Shown here one piece after another: positions 1-6,122 of a stretch of DNA of 9,200 bases. The notes beneath the pieces were generated by a model. It ran no database searches, had not been told where the DNA came from, and saw only the letters and a program-made list of their open reading frames with translations. The stretch covers positions 1-9,200 of the forward strand of contig JAMCZF010000001.1 of the NCBI GenBank assembly GCA_023485825.1. Reading direction: 5' to 3'. The position numbers and the translations under genes are program-made. This DNA is from Candidatus Martarchaeota archaeon (GTDB lineage Archaea; Micrarchaeota; Micrarchaeia; Micrarchaeales; CABMGC01). Within the stretch, counting starts at the first letter, position 1. The number at the start of each line of letters is the position of its first letter.

Positions 1-1173
1 GAAGCTCATGCGCGCCACCGAAGGTTCTCCAAGAACCTCATTAACTAGAGGCATTGCGCAGTGGTGCCCTGCGCGTATGGCTATGCCCTCGCTGTTGAAT
101 ATCTCAGCGACATCATGCGCATGCGCGCCAGTTATGTTGAAAGACACGACTCCGGCCCTGTTGGATTCTGTCATGTCCTTTTTACCTACGCCGTATACGA
201 TGACGCCCTCAAGTCCATCAAGCCTTTCAAGAGCGTACCTCACCAGGTAGATCTCATGCTGCCTTATCCTTGACATTCCGACTCCGTTAAGGTACTCTAC
301 CGCAGCGCCGAGGCCTATGCCTCCTTCGACATTCGATGTGCCTGCCTCGAACTTCCACGGCAGCTCGTTCCACGTGCAGCTGTCGAACCTAACGCTGCGT
401 ATCATGTCTCCCCCGCCGTAAAGCGGCTCTGTCTGCTCGAGAATCTCCTCCTTACCGTAGAGAACCCCGATGCCCGCGGGCCCGAGCATCTTGTGCGATG
501 AGAACGCCATGAAATCGCAGCCTATCCTCTTTACGTCTACACTCATGTGCGGCACAGACTGCGCTGCGTCGATGAGGACGGTGGCGCCTGCGTCATGCGC
601 CATTTTCGTGAGCGTCTGTGCGTCGTTTACAGTTCCCAGCACGTTCGACACGTGCGTGAACGTGACGAGTTTTGGGCCTTTCTCAAGGTTCTTCCTGTAA
701 TCATCAACATCAATGGTTGAGCCGTCATCGAGCTTTGCATACGCTATCCTGGCACCTTTTCTCTTTGCAAGCATCTGCCACGGCACTATGTTGCTGTGGT
801 GCTCCATCTGCGTCGTGAGTATCATGTCGCCCTTCCTTATGTTGCGTTCAGCCCACGACAGAGCAACTAGGTTTATCGATTCCGTGGCGTTTCTCGTGTA
901 AATGATTTCGTTGTACGATTCCGCGTTTATGAACTCCGCAACAAGCTCCTTCGACCTTTTGTATTCCTCAGTGGCCTTGGCGGATATGTCGTAAAGACCC
1001 CGGTGTATGTTGGCGTTGTAGGTCTTATAGTAGTCAGATACGGCTTCAATGACCTTGGCGGGCTTCTGCGACGTAGCCGCGCTATCGAGGTAAACAAGGG
1101 GCTTCCCGTGCGATGTCTTGGTGTAGAGTATCGGAAAGTCCCTGCGTATTTTGTCAACATCGATTGACGTCAT
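1..1173 (-). CDS. sufS: Cysteine desulfurase SufS (C-terminus beyond window)
   Basis: PLP-dependent group II cysteine desulfurase. It takes sulfur from L-cysteine as a persulfide, leaving alanine, and passes it to the SufBCD scaffold in the cytosol. The frame opens at ATG 1173 and is open to the left edge (391 codons seen; the family is usually about 405-415 residues, so only a short tail is missing). Visible landmarks are the EHHSN motif (His125, PLP stacking), LIDAAQS (Asp202), SSHKMLGP with the Schiff-base lysine at Lys228, and RAGHHCAMP with the catalytic cysteine at Cys372. These numbers lie close to those of E. coli SufS (Lys226, Cys364). The start lies 10 nt after the stop of the 71-aa ORF, so the two are probably co-transcribed, as the last visible genes of the minus-strand suf operon. 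No SufE or SufU partner is present in the window. Family assignment is firm; SufS rather than IscS follows from motif spacing and operon context. Confidence 0.94.
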   Translation of the reverse strand, partial: MTSIDVDKIRRDFPILYTKTSHGKPLVYLDSAATSQKPAKVIEAVSDYYKTYNANIHRGLYDISAKATEEYKRSKELVAEFINAESYNEIIYTRNATESINLVALSWAERNIRKGDMILTTQMEHHSNIVPWQMLAKRKGARIAYAKLDDGSTIDVDDYRKNLEKGPKLVTFTHVSNVLGTVNDAQTLTKMAHDAGATVLIDAAQSVPHMSVDVKRIGCDFMAFSSHKMLGPAGIGVLYGKEEILEQTEPLYGGGDMIRSVRFDSCTWNELPWKFEAGTSNVEGGIGLGAAVEYLNGVGMSRIRQHEIYLVRYALERLDGLEGVIVYGVGKKDMTESNRAGVVSFNITGAHAHDVAEIFNSEGIAIRAGHHCAMPLVNEVLGEPSVARMSF

Positions 1174-1183
1174 GGCCTTACCG

Positions 1184-1399
1184 TTACATATCTATGAATA
1201 TTGCTCGCTTCAGCTTCTGCACCGCCGGATGCCAGCGCTGCGCCTTCCGCTCCGCGCCGGCGCCCCCTAGAATGGTATTCGCGTCTACCTTCCTATGCTT
1301 CATCGCAGCCCTGTGACTGTCAGCCTCCAGCCGCTTCTGTATCGCGAAGAGCTTCCTGCACTCCCTTTCCCACACCCTCTTGAACTCCTTGTTTTGCAT
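1184..1399 (-). CDS. Small basic protein of unknown function in suf operon
   Basis: A 71-residue ORF between sufC and sufS, in the same direction as both. I do not recognise a family. The protein is strongly charged and net basic (KEFKRVWERECRK near the N-terminus, QKLKRA near the C-terminus), with one cysteine and no membrane segment or signal peptide. Its first half looks helical. The ATG at 1399 is the only common start codon in the open stretch, and the stop lies 10 nt before the sufS ATG, so translation may be linked to sufS. It starts 46 nt after the sufC stop, and that gap holds its own TATA-like box. Context suggests an accessory role in sulfur or Fe-S handling, or simply an unrelated passenger; there is no motif to decide. 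An overlapping plus-strand ORF looks like a shadow. Confidence 0.5.
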   Translation of the reverse strand: MQNKEFKRVWERECRKLFAIQKRLEADSHRAAMKHRKVDANTILGGAGAERKAQRWHPAVQKLKRAIFIDM

Positions 1400-1426
1400 T
1401 TTTACACCGGCTATCGCTATGAGCCC

Positions 1427-1437
1427 GGTATATATTG
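1427..1437 (-). promoter_or_regulatory. TATA-like box ahead of the 71-aa ORF and sufS
   Basis: On the minus strand the sequence reads CAATATATACC, centred about 33 nt upstream of the ATG at 1399. This fits an archaeal TATA box with a very short leader. It would let the 71-aa gene and sufS be transcribed separately from sufBDC. Position and AT content are the only evidence. Confidence 0.4.
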
Positions 1438-1445
1438 TGAATCAA

Positions 1446-2171
1446 CTATATGTTATACCCCTTGCTCTCCACTTCGTGCACGAGTTCCTTGCCGCCCTCT
1501 TTTACCATCTTCCCATCCTTCATTATGTGTATGAACTGCGGTTGCATGTAATTGAGTATCCTGCTGTAATGTGTTATTACAATGAGCCCCATCTTCATCC
1601 CACTGCGCAGTGCCTCGACGTTCTCCGCAACTATGCGTACAGCATCGACATCAAGCCCAGAATCTGGCTCATCTAGTATAGAGATCTTGGGCTTGAGGAT
1701 GCGCATCTGCAGTACCTCAGCCTTCTTCTTCTCCCCGCCGGAGAATCCGTGGTTAAGCGACCTGCCGACTATGTCCTCCTTGAGCCCTAGCGCCTTCGAC
1801 GTGTCCCTGATCTCGCTCATGAACTCCTTGAACTGAAGGGGTTTGCCCGTAAGCGCACTCCTTGCGGTATTGAGAAAGTTGAGGAGCCCGAGTCCCTCTA
1901 TCTCTATCGGGTTCTGGAACTGGAGGAAAAGACCGAGCTTCGCGCGCTCATTGACCTTCATAGCCAGTATGCTCTTGCCGTCCACGAGTATGTCGCCAGC
2001 GGTCACCTTGAGCTGCGGATGCCCCATTATGGCCTTTGCGAGGGTGGTCTTCCCGGAACCGTTCGGCCCCATTATCACGTGAAGCTCACCGTCATTCACC
2101 GTGAGGCTCACGCCGCGCACTATTTCCTTTTCGTCTATCGACACGTGCAGGTCCTTTATCTCCAATTTCAC
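1446..2171 (-). CDS. sufC: Fe-S cluster assembly ATPase SufC
   Basis: ABC-type ATPase of the SufBCD scaffold complex. ATP binding and dimerisation of SufC drive the SufB-SufD rearrangement needed for cluster building; it is soluble and not a transporter. The 241 residues match the family length (about 250). Walker A is GPNGSGKT (35-42), the Q-loop region is FLQFQNP (Gln86), the ABC signature is FSGGE (143-147) followed by KKKAE, Walker B with its glutamate is ISILDEPDSGLD (163-174), and the switch histidine is His201 in ITHY. The start codon is GTG at 2171. A Shine-Dalgarno-like GGTGA (2176-2180) lies 4 nt before it and overlaps the stop codon that ends the extended sufD frame, a typical coupled arrangement. 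The stop is TAG. All ATPase motifs are intact. Confidence 0.96.
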   Translation of the reverse strand: MKLEIKDLHVSIDEKEIVRGVSLTVNDGELHVIMGPNGSGKTTLAKAIMGHPQLKVTAGDILVDGKSILAMKVNERAKLGLFLQFQNPIEIEGLGLLNFLNTARSALTGKPLQFKEFMSEIRDTSKALGLKEDIVGRSLNHGFSGGEKKKAEVLQMRILKPKISILDEPDSGLDVDAVRIVAENVEALRSGMKMGLIVITHYSRILNYMQPQFIHIMKDGKMVKEGGKELVHEVESKGYNI

Positions 2172-2175
2172 TTAT

Positions 2176-2424
2176 TCACCCTGTCTGCCTGGACGTTAGC
2201 CATATCCCTTTGGGCGTTATGTTATTTATAACCCCGAAATCGTCTTTTTCTATCCTGCTCAGCATTACCGAGGATGCTATCTCCTTAGCAGCAGGATTCT
2301 GTATGTTAGATAGGTATTTGGTTAGGAAGGACGCGACGAACATCTTGCGCGCCTGAGATTCCTCAATGCCCCTGGACTCGATGTAAAAGAGCGCATCCTT
2401 GTCTATCGGAGAAGTCGCTAGGGC
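2176..2424 (-). other. sufD: In-frame C-terminal continuation of SufD after a TGA codon
   Basis: Directly after the TGA at 2425-2427 the same reading frame runs for 82 more codons to a TGA at 2176-2178. The translation carries family sequence: PIDKDALFYIESRGI is the conserved block near the end of SufB/SufD proteins, followed by an amphipathic helix (EESQARKMFVASFL) and a plausible tail ending ITPKGIWLTSRQTG. With these residues and the TGA position counted, SufD is 417 residues, close to E. coli SufD (423). No frameshift is needed to join the parts. No good internal start for separate translation is visible; the first in-frame ATG lies inside the helix. The end abuts sufC by 4 nt, as expected for the true sufD end. 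It is either lost from the protein or reached by readthrough or recoding. Confidence 0.88.
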
Positions 2425-3429
2425 TCAAGGAGCTGAGACCTCATTGCTGTAATCTATCGACATGTCAGGCAGCGCGTCCACGTGCGCCTTGTCGTTCAGG
2501 ACTATGCCCCTCTGGTTGATCCTTGAGAAGGCGCCTTTGGTGTATTTCTCGACCTTGGCATAGCCCTTGAGCAGGCAGTGCGAGCTGCCGTCCAAGACCG
2601 CGCCTGTTTCGAGTCGCGTATAACTGCGCTCCTTGGAGTTGATGACATAGGTGTTCACATCGAACTTCTGCTCCTTGCTGCCATAAACGATCTCGGCCGC
2701 ATTTACCCTGCTGCCAGATCCCTGCGTGTCGAAGAAGCAAAAGCTCTTGGTAAGCCCCGATCCGTTGTATATGAAATTCAGATTCACGCCGGCATTGTCG
2801 TAAAGAATCCCCTTCGAGAGGCTCAGCAGCGTCGAACTCTCATTGCCGTCATTCAGCATTGTGAATTCGAGCCTTGCGCTCCTGCCCACGGAGAATTCCT
2901 GCAGTGGTGCGACAAGCGCGCCGGAGCCGGGGAGCGACGCGAATAGTTCAAACACATCGAGATTGGCGCCTTCGCCAACATCGAAGAGCGCCTGAAACAT
3001 AAGATGCCCGTCGTTGATTACGAGAATGGACAGCTTCCTCGCCTTGTCTTTGCCGATCTTTACGACTACGGCATCGCGTGCGTTTGCATTGACGAATGCG
3101 CCGAGCTTGTTGTCCCTGTTCCTGAATATCTTGCCATTGAGCTCTGATTCGGAAAGCTCGCCCATTCTCTTTATCGTAACTGCATCGGAACTGTTCCTCA
3201 CGTGCGAGTTCGAAAGGACTATGTCAAACTTCATGTTTGTCCTCTCTTCGATGTACTTTGCATATGCCTCCACCTCGTTTTTTCTTGCTGCGCTTCCGGA
3301 GTCTTCCATCTCCGCCTCGCTAGGCAGTTTCACATCTACGGCGTAGCGCGTATACAGCTCATTCATCTCATACGGCAAGCTCGCATACTGCCTCAGCGCA
3401 TCCTTCCTAAACTCGTCGTATGCTGACAA
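2425..3429 (-). CDS. sufD: Fe-S scaffold subunit SufD, interrupted by in-frame TGA
   Basis: SufD partners SufB in the SufBC2D scaffold that assembles Fe-S clusters. The 334 residues before the TGA cover the N-terminal helical part (FRKDALRQYASLPYEMNELYTRY) and most of the beta-helix core, up to SIDYSNEVSAP. The TGA is codon 335. Aligned without gaps to the usual block (KCSHGATVG in E. coli), it replaces the conserved histidine. The start is also odd. The only start codon in this frame after the upstream stop is TTG at 3429, with no clear Shine-Dalgarno. An ATG at 3441 is out of frame by one base, across a run of six T (3428-3433 on the plus strand). It lies 23 nt after sufB. The gene may encode a truncated SufD, a recoded full-length SufD, or reflect sequence error. 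Family assignment is firm; the state of the gene is not. Confidence 0.9.
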   Translation of the reverse strand: MSAYDEFRKDALRQYASLPYEMNELYTRYAVDVKLPSEAEMEDSGSAARKNEVEAYAKYIEERTNMKFDIVLSNSHVRNSSDAVTIKRMGELSESELNGKIFRNRDNKLGAFVNANARDAVVVKIGKDKARKLSILVINDGHLMFQALFDVGEGANLDVFELFASLPGSGALVAPLQEFSVGRSARLEFTMLNDGNESSTLLSLSKGILYDNAGVNLNFIYNGSGLTKSFCFFDTQGSGSRVNAAEIVYGSKEQKFDVNTYVINSKERSYTRLETGAVLDGSSHCLLKGYAKVEKYTKGAFSRINQRGIVLNDKAHVDALPDMSIDYSNEVSAP

Positions 3430-3452
3430 AAAACCACGTCATTGTAAACTAT

Positions 3453-4859
3453 TTAGCCAACGCTTCCGGTTGTATCGATCTTTATGAGCCTCTTCAGCTC
3501 AAGCGAGTACTCCATGGGGAGCACCTTCGCGAGGTCGTCTATGAAGCCCAGTACTATCATGGCAATAGCATCCTCCTCGCTTATGCCTCTTGACATCAGG
3601 TAAAATATCATGTCGTCGCTTATCTTGCCTATCCTCGCCTCGTGGCTTATTATCGCGTCGCTCCTGTTTATCTGGTTGTACGGATATGTGTTCGTCTTGG
3701 CAAGCCCGTCTAGAAGCAACGCGTCGCACGAAACATGCGCCTTCGCGTCCGATGCGTTCTTCGCCACGTGCAACAGGCCCCTGAACGTGCTCACGCCGGT
3801 GCCCTTTGACACGCTCTTCGAGATTATCTTCGAAGTTGTGTTTGGAGCAAGGTGGTATATCTTGCCTCCGGAGTCCTGCGTCTGGCCGTCCCCTGCAACT
3901 GCTATGGAGAGAACCTCCCCGCTGGCGCCCTTGCCCATGAGGTATATAGATGGATATTTCATGTTGATCATGCTTCCAAGGTTCGCGTCTATCCATTCTA
4001 CGCGCGCGCCTTCATGCGCATGCGCGCGCTGCGTCACAAGGTTGTAGATGTTCTTGGACCAGTTCTGGATCGTGACATAGCGTATGTGCGCGTCCTTCAT
4101 CGCTATCAGCTCCACTATGGCCGAATGAAGCGAGTTTGAGCTGTATACCGGGCTTGTGCAGCCCTCTATGTATGTCACGTCAGCGCCTTCGTCCGCGATG
4201 ATGAGCGTGCGCTCGAACTGTCCCGACTTGTTCGCATTTATCCTGAAATACGCATTGAGGGGCATCGAGCACTTCACGCCCTTTGGCACGTATATGAATG
4301 AACCACCGGACCACGTGGCTGTGTTGAGAGCCGCGAACTTGTTGTCGGTAGAAGGTATGATTGTGCCGAAGTATTTCTTGACAAGCTCAGGATACTTCTG
4401 CACCGCCGTGTCGGTGTCAACGAATATTATGCCCTGCTTCTCGAGCTCCTTGTTTACGTGGGAGTACACGACAGAAGAGTCGAACTGCGATTCTGCTCCG
4501 GCGAAGAACCTGCGCTCGGCTTCAGGCACGCCTAGCTTTTCGAATGTGTTCTTTATGTCCTGCGGGACATCCTCCCACCTCGCAGCCTTGACGTGCTTTG
4601 GATTCCTGTAGTACCATATGTCATCGAAGTCTATTCCGCTCAGGTCTGCCCCCCACTTCGGCATAGGCTTGCTCATGAATACCTTGTAGGCAGTTAGCCT
4701 TTTCTGCAACATCCACGCCGGCTCATTCTTTATCCGGGATATCTTCATTATCACCTCCTCTGAAAGGCCCTTCTCAAATTCGTCGTACTCCACCTCGACG
4801 TTGAAGCCGTAGCGCTCCTTGTAGTCTGCTGATTGCAGAACCTCTTCTCCTGTTTCCAT
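3453..4859 (-). CDS. sufB: Fe-S scaffold subunit SufB
   Basis: Main scaffold protein of the SUF system. It accepts persulfide sulfur and holds the nascent cluster with SufD, powered by SufC. The 468 residues compare with 495 in E. coli and are typical for archaeal SufB. The N-terminus has the KERYGFNVEVEYDEFEKGLS and EPAWMLQKRL blocks; the middle has YFGTIIPSTDNKFAALNTA and WSGGSFIYVPKGV. Near the C-terminus, HVSCDALLL contains Cys378, which corresponds to the essential Cys405 of E. coli, and ISHEARIG (His406-Glu407) precedes DDMIFYLMSRGISEEDA. The start is ATG 4859, 9 nt after the regulator stop, with no strong Shine-Dalgarno. The stop is TAA. Nothing in the gene looks damaged, in contrast to its partner sufD just downstream. 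Confidence 0.97.
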   Translation of the reverse strand: METGEEVLQSADYKERYGFNVEVEYDEFEKGLSEEVIMKISRIKNEPAWMLQKRLTAYKVFMSKPMPKWGADLSGIDFDDIWYYRNPKHVKAARWEDVPQDIKNTFEKLGVPEAERRFFAGAESQFDSSVVYSHVNKELEKQGIIFVDTDTAVQKYPELVKKYFGTIIPSTDNKFAALNTATWSGGSFIYVPKGVKCSMPLNAYFRINANKSGQFERTLIIADEGADVTYIEGCTSPVYSSNSLHSAIVELIAMKDAHIRYVTIQNWSKNIYNLVTQRAHAHEGARVEWIDANLGSMINMKYPSIYLMGKGASGEVLSIAVAGDGQTQDSGGKIYHLAPNTTSKIISKSVSKGTGVSTFRGLLHVAKNASDAKAHVSCDALLLDGLAKTNTYPYNQINRSDAIISHEARIGKISDDMIFYLMSRGISEEDAIAMIVLGFIDDLAKVLPMEYSLELKRLIKIDTTGSVG

Positions 4860-4868
4860 AAAGACACT

Positions 4869-5213
4869 TCAGGCAGATGCCGTTGCAGGCGGCTGCGCCC
4901 TGGAAAAGCTGCAGCCGAAGCCGTTCAGGTTGTTGCATACGCCGCATATGCACATCCCGGCCGCGCCCCTGTTGCCTTCCGCTATCATCTTCGCGTATTT
5001 GTCTATGAACTTAGCGTCTATCCTCTTCTCCGTTGCGATTACCTTCGCAGAGCACTTGCCGTTCAGGTACTTGCTTATCGCAGCCTGCGTCATGCCCAGC
5101 GATTCAGCTATGTACCCCTCGCGCTTGTTGTATTTCTCCTTCAGCGCCTTTATGAGCGCATACCTCACTGCTGGGACGATCTCCTTAGCTGCAGTTTCAT
5201 AGCCACTGTCCAT
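4869..5213 (-). CDS. HTH transcriptional regulator with C-terminal Cys cluster (COG2522-like)
   Basis: A 114-residue DNA-binding protein heading the suf operon, 9 nt before sufB. After a short helical N-terminus (EIVPAVRYALIKALKEKY) comes an XRE-type helix-turn-helix at about 31-53 (REGYIAESLGMTQAAISKYLNGK). The C-terminus has Cys88, Cys90, Cys93 and Cys101 (CICGVC...GC), with a further Cys54 just after the HTH. This layout recalls the archaeal COG2522 regulators, from memory of the family. The cysteine group could bind an Fe-S cluster or metal, so a role as the sensor controlling suf expression is a reasonable inference. I chose ATG 5213 because a TATA box is centred about 27 nt upstream (leaderless transcript). 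The frame is open further upstream, to ATG 5339, but that stretch crosses the promoter and does not look like protein. Its C-terminal tail (AQPPATASA) is low complexity. Confidence 0.82.
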   Translation of the reverse strand: MDSGYETAAKEIVPAVRYALIKALKEKYNKREGYIAESLGMTQAAISKYLNGKCSAKVIATEKRIDAKFIDKYAKMIAEGNRGAAGMCICGVCNNLNGFGCSFSRAQPPATASA

Positions 5214-5225
5214 TTCCCGAACCTC

Positions 5226-5240
5226 TATAACCCAGTTATA
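5226..5240. promoter_or_regulatory. Inverted repeat over the suf promoter (candidate operator)
   Basis: TATAAC-CCA-GTTATA is a perfect 6-bp inverted repeat with a 3-nt spacer. It overlaps one end of the TATA box of the regulator/suf promoter and lies about 13-27 nt upstream of the start codon. A third TATAAC copy sits at 5259-5264. A repressor bound here would block TFB/TBP or polymerase, so it is a candidate site for the adjacent HTH protein. The AT-rich content means that chance is possible. Confidence 0.35.
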
Positions 5241-5244
5241 TATT
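5237..5244 (-). promoter_or_regulatory. TATA box of the regulator-sufBDC operon
   Basis: On the minus strand the sequence GCAATATATAACTGG places an archaeal TATA box about 27 nt upstream of ATG 5213, so transcription would begin at or next to the start codon. A second TATA-like stretch (TTATAAAAG on the minus strand) lies at about 5254-5262. It could serve an alternative start or, read on the plus strand as CTTTTATAAC, a transcript in the other direction. Confidence 0.6.
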
Positions 5245-5369
5245 GCCGGCAACGCTTTTATAACTATGTACGGGCTGGGCCGCGGGATACGAGCCGCGCG
5301 TCGTCCGCCAAACAGGAGAAATGCGCCCTTGCACATCACTGCGATAGCGGTCCGGCATCAGGCCGCAAA

Positions 5370-5480
5370 ATGCAGGAAGAGATAGACGAAGCCTTGCAGA
5401 AGGGCGTAACCGAACCAGAGGCACGGAAAAACGCCTCAATTCAAGATAACTTTGGCATATCTACTAGGGCAGGGGTTTAG
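5370..5480 (+). CDS. Doubtful 36-aa ORF in suf upstream region
   Basis: This ORF opens with ATG 5370 and ends with TAG, convergent with the 173-aa gene. The peptide begins MQEEIDEALQKGVTEPEARK, an acidic amphipathic helix-like run that reads like real protein, which is why I list it. There is no Shine-Dalgarno and the only plus-strand TATA-like sequence is at 5255-5263, about 110 nt away. The frame is open far upstream by chance. Most of 5265-5527 is otherwise without a recognisable gene: I see no tRNA, no repeat array and no strong terminator, only a small GC-rich stem CGCGG/CCGCG around 5280-5300. It may be non-coding. Confidence 0.2.
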   Translation: MQEEIDEALQKGVTEPEARKNASIQDNFGISTRAGV

Positions 5481-5527
5481 TTTCATGCTAAGGACGTTTG
5501 CATCTTGTTGTAGGCTGCGCCGCCGAC

Positions 5528-6049
5528 TCAACTGCGCAGGCAGTCGATCACATGCTGGAGGAGCCAAAGTCTGTCCTCGAAACCCATCTCTTCGCGCCGT
5601 TTCAGGTAACATTCGCCGTCCTGCTCGAAGGGACGCATGGCTGCCCTGCTTATCCCGCCGATTTCCCTTGTCAGCATAGCCCTCGCTATCTGCAGCGCGC
5701 CTTTGTTCCCGATAGGGGCGAGCATGACGGCATCTGCGCTGTACCAGTTGCCCAGATACCGCAGCAGACTGTCCCTGGACATCTGAATGGCAACGCGCTC
5801 GCTGGTGCACAGGAAGATTGCAGGAGTCCTGCCGTCCTCGGTCGAAGAGCCCCACCACCTGCCGGGCGCCGGAGACAGGCGCGCAAGCTTCTCCGGCGGC
5901 GGGAGCATGAACCCGGAGTCCATGAACCGGACTATCTGCCCTATCTTCTGGCGTCCGAACTCTATCGGTATCTCGCTCGGATTCTGGTACCGGACCCATT
6001 GTGCCATGGTCTTTGGCATATGAAGCCTCTCCGCGGCTGGTTGCGGCAT
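5528..6049 (-). CDS. Hypothetical protein, 173 aa, divergent from HMG-CoA reductase
   Basis: An unrecognised soluble protein, with no signal peptide or membrane segment. Visible features are a central Gly/Trp-rich segment ([11 protein letters not shown]), followed by an alternating hydrophobic stretch ([17 protein letters not shown]) that could form a beta sheet. Next comes [32 protein letters not shown], then a charged C-terminus rich in E and R ([22 protein letters not shown]). Two cysteines are present but form no metal motif. ATG 6049 lies about 29 nt from a TATA box, fitting a leaderless message; an internal ATG at 6019 is the alternative. It shares a promoter region with HMG-CoA reductase, but nothing in the sequence links it to isoprenoid synthesis. 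It is more likely real than the longer minus-strand ORF in another frame, which spans the promoter. Confidence 0.65.
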   Translation of the reverse strand: MPQPAAERLHMPKTMAQWVRYQNPSEIPIEFGRQKIGQIVRFMDSGFMLPPPEKLARLSPAPGRWWGSSTEDGRTPAIFLCTSERVAIQMSRDSLLRYLGNWYSADAVMLAPIGNKGALQIARAMLTREIGGISRAAMRPFEQDGECYLKRREEMGFEDRLWLLQHVIDCLRS

Positions 6050-6071
6050 TTACGTATCTGCCGCATGTCCT

Positions 6072-6084
6072 GATATATATTATT
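6072..6084. promoter_or_regulatory. Shared divergent TATA region
   Basis: The run GATATATATTATT is AT-rich and nearly symmetric. It lies about 29 nt upstream of the minus-strand start at 6049 and about 45 nt upstream of ATG 6123 of HMG-CoA reductase. It can serve as TATA box for both directions, or overlapping boxes may exist. It is too close to the other possible HMG-CoA reductase start (6096) to give it a leader, which favours 6123. Confidence 0.55.
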
Positions 6085-6122
6085 ATCCTTTTCCCATGTA
6101 TTATCTTCAGATAGTGCATTCA

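Noticed and set aside
2176..2424. Separate small gene downstream of a shortened sufD
   Set aside because: The segment has no start codon or ribosome-binding site of its own near the beginning, and aligns in frame as the SufD C-terminus.
2176..3429. General reassignment of TGA to an amino acid in this organism
   Set aside because: TGA is the natural stop of HMG-CoA reductase, the regulator, the 252-aa gene and the extended sufD itself, and tryptophans are encoded by TGG. Pyrrolysine does not apply because it uses TAG.
5265..5370. tRNA or other known structured RNA
   Set aside because: I looked for T-loop and acceptor-stem patterns on both strands and saw none; the stems present are short.
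4833..5480. Long plus-strand ORF (215 aa) opposite sufB start and the regulator
   Set aside because: It runs antisense to two well-supported genes and across their promoter, with an unprotein-like composition. Only its last 36 codons lie outside those genes, and these are listed separately.
5436..6119. 227-aa minus-strand ORF overlapping the 173-aa gene in another frame
   Set aside because: It crosses the divergent promoter and is rich in Arg/Ala/His runs typical of a shadow frame. The 173-aa frame starts at the right distance from the TATA box.
6096..6122. Upstream ATG 6096 as the HMG-CoA reductase start
   Set aside because: It lies only about 18-20 nt from the TATA box centre, so probably upstream of the transcript start, and adds nine residues that match no family N-terminus.
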